This document shows positions 55,112 through 62,824 of a DNA stretch of 64,000 nucleotides, one piece after another; within the stretch, counting starts at the first letter, position 1; each line of letters starts with the position of its first letter. This DNA is from Astropecten irregularis (Eukaryota > Echinodermata > Asteroidea > Paxillosida > Astropectinidae): NCBI GenBank assembly GCA_963971285.1, contig OZ020255.1:12110931-12174930 (forward strand). The letters run 5' to 3'. The translations under genes and the position numbers were made by a program. Below the pieces are notes generated by a model. It searched no databases. It was not told where the DNA came from and worked only from the letters and a program-made list of their open reading frames with translations.

Positions 55112-55379
55112 CTTCAAAGAAACGTCTTCTAATTTTTTCGGCATTGATTAAAGAAGCTGACGTCTCCCCTGTTGAAAAGGCAGTGTTTTAAATCAATCAG
55201 GTGATCAAATATGGCGGCAAGCATCTTCGTCTGCAGTCTGCCCAGAAGTTTACTTGTTTTCCAGTGGACGCTTTTAGATGTATGTCTGATTATAATCGTG
55301 GTCTGGGCGGGTTTTGTCATGATGGCCCCATAACTGAGGTTAATTTGGCGTTGAATCATAAGACGCTGGGGCCAGCAAA
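55112..55379 (+). pseudogene. Relic of a UGT last exon
   Basis: This stretch matches UGT-A exon 4 (60,951 onward) through coding and 3' sequence, down to a shared aagacgctggggccagca. Recognisable pieces are SALIKEADVSPVEKAVF, then a TAA where UGT-A has Trp, then INQVIKYGG. After a frameshift come FQWTLLDVCLIIIVVWAG and a short tail ending MMAP and TAA at 55,331-55,333. The hydrophobic run is the membrane anchor of an animal UGT. An extra T in the run near 55,135 breaks the frame, and the acceptor reads gcaa where a normal one would read gcag. No exons 1-3 are visible upstream, so this is the tail of a lost tandem copy. It keeps the anchor that UGT-A has lost. Confidence 0.85.
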
Positions 55380-55677
55380 TGCTGATTTGTGTCGTTTGTT
55401 AACGGTACAAAGGATGTATTTCGTCCAGTTTTCACCGACGGATACAGCAATTGCATGGCAAGAATGATGCAAACCTTTGTCCAGTTTATTTCATAGGGAC
55501 CAACCTGTTCTAAAACGACAACGAAAGATACAATTAAATCTTGCAATGTCCCTTCCAGGGCCTCGTATACATTAAGTCCGGGCAATATTGCAGCGTGGTG
55601 GCTACACTATAGGTGGGTAGGTGGTTGCATGACTATAGTACGGAGCTCCACGAGTGCCATTCCATTTATCCGGATAA

Positions 55678-55835
55678 CCGCATAATTTATCTCGCCAAGT
55701 TGACTCATCAAGCCCTATAGTCGACATTTCCTGATAATCTCGGCAAGACGACTTACTGAAAGAAGGAAGTCCTTGTCCTGATAGTTTACCTTGCAAAGAA
55801 TTCACTTTGTTGACTTGGCCAGATAAGTTATCCGG
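55678..55835. repeat. Fold-back repeat with 27-bp arms
   Basis: The segment 55,678-55,704 and the reverse complement of 55,809-55,835 agree at 22 of 27 positions (core ttatct then gccaagt). The region also holds several copies of the theme agtcgac and ttatccgga (55,667-55,876). It looks like a small non-autonomous DNA element with internal subrepeats. The family is not recognised. Confidence 0.65.
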
Positions 55836-56012
55836 ACAAGTCGACTTCTCGTTTTCGCTAAAGGTCATCTTGTTGACAAAAGTCGACTTGGCGACACTGA
55901 CGAACGGTATAAACACACAGCAGTGGCTATTCGACTTTTTTTTATTCGACATTGATTAAAAAAAAAACTGTTGGCGTATAACCACTGTACGTATTAAATG
56001 TCATTTCATCCT

Positions 56013-56141
56013 TTGGTTTTTGTAAAAGAAATACAGATTCATGAGCAAAAGATATCAAGGACAATACAGTCAAAGTCATCTGTGAAAATTTCAGTTCCAT
56101 ACGGTGCTCACTTTCTGAGAAAACTGTGAAAAACAGCCACA
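56013..56141 (+). repeat. Dispersed repeat, copy 2
   Basis: Same-orientation partner of 53,998-54,132, ending aaaaacagccaca where the other copy ends aaaaacggccaca. The two copies flank the candidate exon and the UGT relic, so they may be independent insertions or the ends of an old duplicated segment. Confidence 0.7.
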
Positions 56142-56899
56142 ATTTTTGATCTTTAAAAAGATCAGATAAATACTTCATCTTCATACCCTGTAAGTTATAC
56201 GTAAATCTGTGAACACTTCTGTTTTGGTTTCTTACCAAAGAATGATACTACCTTTAACAGTCGGTTTCTGCAATCCACTATTTTCTACAACGTGTCTACT
56301 GAATTTTCTCTTGAACTTGCCACATTTTATGATGTAGGGTGTTACGGGTCATTTTCCATATGTCAGTTTCAGACGTCTCATTTTAAAAATTAATTAACAT
56401 TTTGTGTGTGCTTTTAATGGTTTTGACAATGGAGTAATATACCTTATGTCAACAATGACTAGGACATAATATGTAAATACTGGAGATTATAGCGTTCAAA
56501 CACAGAACGTTTGACGTATAACTTTCCACTTGACATTCGTGGCAGTGCTTAAGAGTCTGGGAAAATATCAAGTCTGGCGTAGAGAGACACGATGTAACCT
56601 ACGTCGTTTTATGCTGGTATTTTGCCGTCAAATTGAAAGATTTTTTTTTTTTTAAGTTTTACCGGGCTAAAGCGCAGCATAGTGGTAGTGTGGTTGAATA
56701 GCGTCTGGCTCTGAACCGGACCCCAAAACTAAACACGTTGACGAGGAAATTCCTATTTTGCACGAGCGTTAGTAACGACAGGAATTCACTTGTGATAAAA
56801 AATGTCTCGCGTAATCTCGTTTGAATAACGGCATTTTCTTGTTCCCAACTCATTCGCATCTTGTCAGTATCTTATTTTCATGTTGTGAACACATCATCA
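56142..56899. other. Intergenic DNA, nothing recognised
   Basis: AT-rich sequence with a poly-T run near 56,641-56,653 and no convincing exon. A short motif near 56,675 weakly resembles a tRNA A box, but no cloverleaf can be formed. Confidence 0.5.
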
Positions 56900-57165
56900 C
56901 AGTGTTGTTTAAATATCCTTCCTATTTTAAATCTTTAAATGTCGTCACCTTGTTTAAATCTCGTGGCTATAATGTTTAAATCTCGTGGCCATCTTGTTAA
57001 ATCCCGTCACAATCTTGTTTAAATTTCGTAGCTATTTTGTTCAAATCTCGTTTAAATCTCGTCACTATCTAGTTAAATCTCGTAGCTATCTTGATAAGTT
57101 AAATCTCATAGTTGTGTTGTTTCAATACATGCCATTACCTTGCTTAAAACTGTCACTATCTTGCT
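56900..57165. repeat. Degenerate minisatellite, unit about 22-27 bp
   Basis: A phrase close to cttgtttaaatctcgtggct recurs about ten times with variation (cttgttaaatcccgtcac, tttgttcaaatctcg, tagttaaatctcgtagct, cttgcttaaaactgtcac). Unit length varies and copies are imperfect, so this is an old tandem repeat. It lies about 600 bp upstream of the UGT-A start codon. Confidence 0.8.
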
Positions 57166-57438
57166 TTAGTATCGACTCATTGCATCAGTTTATCTTTCAG
57201 AGATTGCACTGCGGTAGTTTTATATTCGAGAGAAGGCGTTTAAATTTGTCTTTCTATGAATAAAGAAGTACTTCTCTATGGTAATTATTTTTGAAAAAAT
57301 GAATATTTAGCACCGGTGTAAATCGGAGAGATAAAATCGTAACTACCAATACGTAGGCGCACTCAATGCTCCCAAATCATTTTGGGCGGCAATAATGAAT
57401 CAATGTTTATGGGTAGAATGTTAGGAACAATTTCACTC

Positions 57439-57505
57439 GGTGACCGATGGACTGTTCCATTATACTCGGCTTCGTCTCGTGAATGGAACATTCCATAATG
57501 TCACC
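57439..57505. repeat. Nested inverted repeat upstream of UGT-A
   Basis: The outer arms ggtgac (57,439-57,444) and gtcacc (57,500-57,505) enclose inner arms tgttccatt (57,453-57,461) and aatggaaca (57,482-57,490). The centre reads atactcggcttcgtctcgtg. It may be a short fold-back element. It ends about 50 bp before the putative TATA box of UGT-A. Confidence 0.65.
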
Positions 57506-57551
57506 TCATGAAATAATTCTTACCATTTTATTCATTAACATTCATTATTTG

Positions 57552-57602
57552 TATAATGACAGATGCAAGACTGACATTTTAGTCGACACGGTCGTGTGCC
57601 TT
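57552..57602 (+). promoter_or_regulatory. Putative core promoter of UGT-A
   Basis: A TATA-like TATAAT (57,552-57,557) lies 30 bp before a block, gtcgacacggtcgtgtgcct (57,582 onward), that is identical to the block upstream of UGT-B. The spacing suits a transcription start within or near that block, giving a 5' leader of about 150 nt. Assignment rests on paralogue conservation and spacing only. Confidence 0.45.
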
Positions 57603-57747
57603 TGGGAGATATAGAGAGGCTTCATAACAGGCGAGTCATTAAAACACACATTGCAGATTTCCCGCGCAAAGAAGAATTTTACACGAACCAACTTGCAACA
57701 AGAAACGTTCGATGTGTCCATTGTGCAGTGTAAAGTTACATTCAAAA

Positions 57748-58689
57748 ATGTCTCCAGCCTGCTTATTTTTCAGCAGAAGCTGGTTGGGATTTTCCGTCGT
57801 GTTTGTGACAGTCTTTGTCCAATTTGCATCTTCTTCTCGAATTCTATCGATGATCCCATTTCCCTCTACAGGCAGCCATTACATGAACTTCAGACCGGTT
57901 ATGAGTGCATTAATCCGCGACCACAACCACCAGGTAACATTTCTGATGGCAGCGGCGAATGTAGCATTGTCCTACGAGAAAACTGCGCCGAAAGAGAACT
58001 TTGAGTTTTTGATATACTCCGGACCATGGAGTGATTCCTATCTGCAGCAACAGCATCGGAGCTTCATGGAGGAAATCACGAAGAAGGCCGATAAGGACGG
58101 TCGCTTTGTGAAATCTTTTTGGGCAGCAGTCAGTGGTGGCAATACATCTTGGCCTACTACTAATCTGTGGCATGAAACAGCCAAGGAATGCGATTCTATC
58201 CTTGGGAATGAGACGCTCGTTGCAACGCTAAAGAACTCCACTTTTGACCTGCTGATAGGCGACCCGGCGGCTAATTTATGCCCTCCTCTGTTGGCCGAAG
58301 TGCTGTCGGTCCCGTTTATGCAATACTCTGTGCAAGGATTTCGGGTTATGAGACATGATCGCTGGTTCGGCCAACCCATCTACCCTTCCTTCATGCCGAT
58401 GCCAATACAGTCGTTCTGTGATACGATGTCTTTTACACAGCGAGTAATTAACTTCATAAGCTTTGTGGTATCCAGTCATTTGGTTGATCGGAACTGCTTA
58501 GCACCATTTGAAGACGTCAAGATGAAATATAAGATTGGACCTGGGGTTGCTCTGAGAAACCTGCTTATGAAATCTCAGCTGCATCTGGTAAATGCTGATA
58601 TGCACGTACATGACTTGCCACGACCTCTCCTGCCGAATCTTATACCGGTGGGCGGGGTTACAGCCAAACCAGCCCAACCACTGGATGAG
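57748..58689 (+). CDS. UGT: UGT-A exon 1: signal peptide and acceptor domain
   Basis: This exon encodes 314 codons in phase 0, ending at the donor gag|gtaagc. Residues 12-27 form a hydrophobic signal core (WLGFSVVFVTVFVQFA) before RILSMIP, the usual first beta strand of the UGT fold. H44 in GSHYMNF corresponds to the catalytic histidine and D172 in LLIGDP to its partner aspartate (family knowledge). Possible N-glycosylation sites are N132, N154 and N163, which fits a luminal protein. It ends with IPVGGVTAKPAQPLDE, the standard linker into the donor domain. Compared with UGT-B, changes concentrate at residues 97-140, the region expected to shape acceptor choice. Confidence 0.92.
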
Positions 58690-61116
58690 GTAAGCTAGCT
58701 AAGAAAAATCAAACAACCCCCTTAACTGCACGGGACTATTTTGCTCACATTTCTCTCGGAGTCCACCACTCCGCTCCCGAAGTGCCAGGCCGTGTAGGCT
58801 CCGAGAAGCGACCGCCAACAGTCACCATGACTGACTCGCTAATACCTCGGTCACATTTGCTATACGGCTAGCGTACGGCGGCCGTTTGTACCCGAAATCG
58901 AGAGAAACGTGCGGCGGGCGCAGAAAATCTGCGGCGGCCTCATGGTTGCCTTACGGAACATCCCTATTTTTTACAGACCGTAGGGGTGGCCGTAGAGTTA
59001 TAGCGCGGAGTTATAACTCTTTTCATTTATACGTTCGCCGTGGCAATTCGACCCGCCGTAGCCATCCCGTAGAATGGTTTTTCGGTTCCCGTACGCTCGA
59101 CTCACGCTATCCGTAACACTTTGGAAACTTTGCAATGAAATGACCATCGTGAAAAATCTTGATGTGTATGGCAAACCCCTCATTATCATACTTATTGTAT
59201 GCTGCGGGCGCTTTGCAGCAAGCTTGCGTCTTCCATGTTGTCAACGGCCGCCGCATGGTCACCCTAAGGCGACCGTGCGTCATCACTTCAAAGGACATAC
59301 GGCAGCCGCAGGTTTCTTCTCCCCATAAATTAAAAATACGCCATGCGGCAACCCTAACAATGTGACTGCTACAGTGTGTTACCGTGGAAATACTGCGGCG
59401 ACCCTATAATTGTTACTGGCCGTAGATATTTTAGAATCCACGGCGGCCGCGGCAAATGTGAGAAAATGTGACCTAGGCATAAGTTCACCAGTATACCCCC
59501 CCCCCCCCGCAGTCCACCCTTGCTGCTGCTACTAGCATACAAACCCCATTGTTGTCAATCATTGTATTTCATTCCTTATGTGGAAACTAAACCGGTTGCA
59601 GAAGATGATTTGGCACACGCCCCTACCTTTAGGCAATCGATTCTCTACCGTAAGTGAGGCTTTCTCATCAATGTCCATCCTAACATAATCATTCCATTCT
59701 TAGGTCCAGTATATCTTATATAAAGAGGACAGATCCCCAGATTCTTCGTTTATTCGCAAGCAAGAATTATACCACCGTTTATAGTTTGCAATAGCGCAGT
59801 GCGTCGTTCGTGACCATTGGTACCCCATGTATATGCTTCCCATTGTTGCAATGTCCTCCCCTGCCATCGCAACCGGGAAATGCACAGTATGTAACGTGCA
59901 TTTTTATGCGATTATTTACGCCGGTTGTGTTTACGACGAATATTCGTGCACCAAAGCAATGACAACAAAACCGACACACTTTTCCTGAGATTGGTGGAGC
60001 GCGCCCACTTGAGATTAACAACAGCTAGTCAAACGTCTCCCATTATTGAGTCCATGATAAGACATGTATACTGTGATAAACCAGCCCCAATTATTGCACA
60101 AAAGTTAGTCTCCCGCATTAGATGCTTGTTTTTTTTTTGTAGTTGGGTCAAATCCTATACGTAAGGGACGAAAAAAAAATTATGCATTTCGTCTAAAAAT
60201 CCGACGTAGTTTCTGCAGGCATAAGGGTAATACAATGTCTACCTTAACAGTTCCTTCTTCTTGACAGAGTCTGGCAAGTTTCTTTGAAGGGTCTGGTGAA
60301 CATGGCGTGGTTGTGATTGCGATGGGATCATCTCTGCGTTTTGATGATGAAAGTGTACGGGATATTTTAGACGCCTTGGCGCTCCTTGATCAACGTGTGG
60401 TAATGATACACAGGGGCAAGCAACCGACGAACGTGGGAAACAACACTAAACTTCTTCAGTGGGCTCCCTTGAACGACATGCTCGGTTTGTATAATGTAGT
60501 TTCCACCCATTAATCCCAATAAATTATGAGCAAATTACAAAAATGGATGTGGATGTCAGCAAGGACGTGGCTTGTTACAGAGTTTTCTGTTTCTTCTCTT
60601 AAAAGGACATCCAAAGACCAGAGCTTTGGTCAATCACGGCGGTACGAGCACCGTACTTGAGGCAATCTACCATGGTGTGCCGATGGTTCTTATCCCGCTA
60701 GCAGGCGACATGTTTGACATCACGTCTAGAGCCGTGTGCCGTGGCGTGGCCGTCAGACTGGACATGCCTACTCTCACGGGTACTGCCTTAAGAGAGGCGA
60801 TTCAGAAAGTCATATCTGAACCCAGGTATAAAAAAAACAATCTTTTTTTCTAATTACGTAATCTCATTTTCATACTACATTTTATAAATTATTTGTTATA
60901 ATTCTACTACTTTTCAGACTAAATTATTGTTTGTTTTGTTGATTTTGGAGCTTCAAAGAAACGTCTTCTCGTTACTCGGCATTGATGAAAGAAGCTGACG
61001 TCTCGCCTGTGGAAAAGGCAGTGTTTTGGATCAATCACGTGATTAAATATGGCGGTGAGCATCTTCGTCCGACATCAGGCCAGCCTGAGCTGACGTTTTT
61101 CCAGTGGACGCTTTAG
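57748..61116 (+). CDS. UGT: UDP-glycosyltransferase UGT-A, whole gene span (four exons)
   Basis: The joined exons are 57,748-58,689, 60,268-60,484, 60,606-60,825 and 60,951-61,116, giving 514 residues. Animal UGTs of this family transfer a sugar from a UDP-sugar to small lipophilic acceptors, normally anchored in the ER membrane with the catalytic domains in the lumen. The product has a signal peptide, an N-terminal acceptor domain with a His/Asp pair (H44, D172) and a C-terminal donor-binding domain with the UGT signature in exon 3. It stops after QWTL, exactly where the membrane anchor should begin. Two usual donor-site glutamines are replaced (L382, M422). All four exons join in frame with GT/AG borders, so it may be expressed as a soluble or regulatory form. 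It could equally be an early pseudogene or carry a base-calling error at the stop. The start at 57,748 is chosen over an upstream in-frame ATG (57,712) because the paralogue UGT-B begins at the same residue. Confidence 0.85.
58690..60267 (+). other. UGT-A intron 1
   Basis: A 1,578-bp phase 0 intron with donor gtaagc and acceptor cttcttgacag. It contains a GC-rich inverted-repeat element (58,843-59,479) and a poly-C run near 59,498-59,509. Short open frames between 59,700 and 60,200 resemble nothing I know. Confidence 0.85.
58843..59479. mobile_element. Harbinger-like non-autonomous DNA element (MITE)
   Basis: The terminal inverted repeats are tacctcggtcacattt on the left (58,843-58,858) and its near complement aaatgtgacctaggca on the right (59,464-59,479), with two mismatches in 16. 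The element is flanked by TAA on both sides (58,840-58,842 and 59,480-59,482). A 3-bp TAA/TTA target duplication is typical of PIF/Harbinger elements, so I infer that superfamily. The inside is GC-rich with many cggccg and inverted subrepeats, unlike the AT-rich intron around it. There is no transposase. Confidence 0.7.
60268..60484 (+). CDS. UGT: UGT-A exon 2: start of the donor-binding domain
   Basis: 72 codons plus one base, entering in phase 0 after cttcttgacag and leaving in phase 1 at ctcg|gtttgt. It encodes residues 315-386, with SFFEGSGEHGVVVIAMGSS, the strand and Gly/Ser loop that opens the donor domain, then NVGNNTKLLQWAPLNDML. The usual sequence at the end is W-x-P-Q; here residue 382 is Leu in place of Gln. 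Vertebrate UGT1/UGT2 genes, as I recall, split this stretch into two exons; here it is one. Confidence 0.9.
60485..60605 (+). other. UGT-A intron 2
   Basis: A 121-bp phase 1 intron, gtttgt to ctcttaaaag, splitting the Gly codon before HPKT. This position matches the intron before the 220-bp exon of vertebrate UGT genes. Confidence 0.85.
60606..60825 (+). CDS. UGT: UGT-A exon 3: UGT signature and donor-binding motif
   Basis: A 220-bp exon entering in phase 1 and leaving in phase 2 at cccag|gtataa. It completes G387 and encodes HPKTRALVNHGGTSTVLEAI, then YHGVPMVLIPLAGDMFD. H397, the GG pair and E405 are the conserved signature residues. The motif usually written G-D-Q-x-D-N reads GDMFDI here (M422, I425), so a residue normally contacting the UDP-sugar is changed. 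Length and phases equal those of exon 4 of vertebrate UGT1/UGT2 genes, from memory. Confidence 0.93.
60826..60950 (+). other. UGT-A intron 3
   Basis: A 125-bp phase 2 intron, gtataa to gttgattttggag. The acceptor is weak (purine before AG, with an earlier cag at 60,915-60,917), but only the acceptor at 60,949-60,950 restores the expected UGT frame. Confidence 0.7.
60951..61116 (+). CDS. UGT: UGT-A exon 4: truncated before the membrane anchor
   Basis: The first base completes S460, then 54 codons run to a TAG at 61,114-61,116. The sequence FKETSSRYSALMKEADVSPV continues as EKAVFWINHVIKYGGEHLRP and ends FFQWTL. In family members this is followed by a 17-20 residue membrane helix and a short basic tail. 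The frame stays open after the TAG (DVSLISFVICSFVTMA), and that stretch aligns with the anchor preserved in the relic at 55,112-55,379. The relic has Leu-Leu-Asp where UGT-A has Leu-stop-Asp. A recent nonsense change, a readthrough site or a sequence error are all possible. Confidence 0.8.
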
Positions 61117-61978
61117 GATGTGAGTCTGATATCATTCGTTATCTGCAGTTTTGTCACGATGGCCTTATATGAGGTTAATAATAATTTGATTAAGACGCTG
61201 GGGCCAGCACTTCGTCCCATCGTCAGAGCCAGAAGTACACAGAGCGTGTACACGATTGTCACATAAAATATGTAGGCATTAGACATTAACGAGATTTTAT
61301 AAACGGTCTTATCCTAGGAAATGTCCTAAATTCACTAGTATTTGTCCATATAGGTAACTGGTTACGCGGGTACCTGGTAAATGTTTAATTTTGATCGTTA
61401 TCAAAGGATTCGGGTTTGCGTAAATGTGTATCTTACATTTACTGATTTATTTTGCAGGTATAAATTGATAATTAACGGTATATAGGCCAAAATCAATATT
61501 GTCTTGTTGATTCTCGTGTGGCTTAGTTTTTTTTTGTATATGATGAGCACTTATTCCGATCATCTAGTTCACAAAATTCACATTTTCGTCTATACAGAAT
61601 TAGAAGTTAACCTAAAAGGTTTACAAAATAAATGATTTTTTTTTCGTGAATATGTCGATATAGAGGGAAATAAGTTGGAGAATATTGGCTTGTGGTATGA
61701 AGTTAATAAATAGAAAACTTAGACTGGAACTAAGCAATGAGTCATTGATCCTTGCCAAATGATCTGTGTGCATCCATACCTTTAATGGCCCAAACTGTGT
61801 TTTAAGAAGCACATCAGTTTCAACCTCAGCTTTACCTCTTGAATGTGTCTGCATACAGGGAAATAATATTACAGAGAAAATATTGGGTTTAAGTTTGAAC
61901 TTAATGAGTAGAAAATAGCATGGGAATCAGTTTAGGGCTGGGGAGCATATACATGAATGAGCTTCAGTGACTTACCTC
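61117..61978 (+). other. UGT-A 3' region and intergenic DNA
   Basis: Similarity to the relic's 3' flank continues to about 61,214 (ggggccagca). Beyond that the sequence is AT-rich and unrecognised. AATAAA at 61,627-61,632 and another near 61,706 are possible poly(A) signals; neither is supported by anything else. Confidence 0.5.
61627..61632 (+). terminator. Possible poly(A) signal of UGT-A
   Basis: An AATAAA lies about 510 bp after the TAG of UGT-A. AT-rich sequence makes chance matches common. Confidence 0.2.
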
Positions 61979-62384
61979 CAAAGATTATATAGCGCTACGC
62001 GTAATCGCCATGTGTATGGGCGCCATTTTGGCTCCGCGTACGGAGATGATATGAGCGATTTGTGCGATACTAGCAAAAGTAGGTCCAGAAAACTAAAAGA
62101 AAATCCCCGTTTTCATATTCAGCTGCTTCATACAAATGGCAAATATTTCTATTTACAATAAACAATAGGTTTTAATCGAATTCGGGCCAAAATCTTACCT
62201 AACGCTCCATTTTTCTTCGATAAATCTCCCAGCTCCCATATGTCCCGTGTACAAACTACTCACCAGTTGCACACCAAAATGGCGGATTGTGTATAATTTG
62301 TATAAAGAATGGTTACCTCCATACCGATCACCACACGCCCTATGGTCAGTTATCCATCTTGCTAGTAGCGCTAAATAATCTTTG
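61979..62384. mobile_element. hAT-like non-autonomous DNA element (MITE)
   Basis: The terminal inverted repeats are caaagattatatagcgctac (61,979-61,998) and the complement of 62,365-62,384, with one mismatch in 20. Flanks are cttacctc on the left and cttaccaa on the right, so a possible 8-bp target duplication matches at 6 of 8. Inner inverted pieces (cgccattttgg at 62,021-62,031, ccaaaatggcg at 62,274-62,284) add to the fold-back structure. The length is 406 bp with no transposase. The superfamily call rests on the 8-bp flank and is tentative. Confidence 0.6.
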
Positions 62385-62630
62385 CTTACCAACAAGCCGG
62401 TCTAGCTCAACACATTCCAGTTAGCAAACCACGCATGCGTGCGCGTTATTGTAACAGCCAATTACAGCCCGGCAGCCGAGCAGAATGGGCGCATTGATCT
62501 TGTTACCAGCACACTCAGATATCTCGTCATTTTGCAATGATAGTATACATAATGGTCAGTATGACAAGAGCCCACACGCACCAAAATGTATGTATTCCGC
62601 AGTGTTGACGGAGGCATATAGCGAGAGACT

Positions 62631-62688
62631 TATAAATACGGACGTCCTGTACGAAACCGGCATTAAAGTCGACACGGTCGTGTGCCTT
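62631..62688 (+). promoter_or_regulatory. Putative core promoter of UGT-B
   Basis: TATAAATA (62,631-62,638) lies 37 bp before gtcgacacggtcgtgtgcct (62,668 onward), the block shared with UGT-A. After it the two leaders keep matching in pieces (gagatatag, cattgcagatttccc), showing the whole upstream region was duplicated with the gene. Confidence 0.5.
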
Positions 62689-62824
62689 TATGAGATATAG
62701 TGTTGCCTTATAACTGGTGAAATACTAAAACAAACATTGCAGATTTCCCCTGCATTAAAAGAAAGGAATTTTACCAGAGCCAACATTCCACGCGAGTGCA
62801 GTGTTTGTAGATTAAGGTTCAACT

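Noticed and set aside
56670..56720. tRNA or tRNA-derived element
   Set aside because: An A-box-like stretch is present, but the B-box-like motif is too close and no cloverleaf forms.
57712..57747. Upstream in-frame ATG for UGT-A
   Set aside because: The 12 extra residues have no counterpart in UGT-B and would delay the signal peptide.
57651..58004. Second open frame overlapping UGT-A exon 1, with a similar one in UGT-B at 62,737-63,108
   Set aside because: Its similarity between copies follows from DNA similarity of the true UGT frame. It ends early and has no recognisable domain.
59779..60164. Open frames within UGT-A intron 1
   Set aside because: Short, without recognisable domains, and inside an intron well defined by flanking UGT exons.
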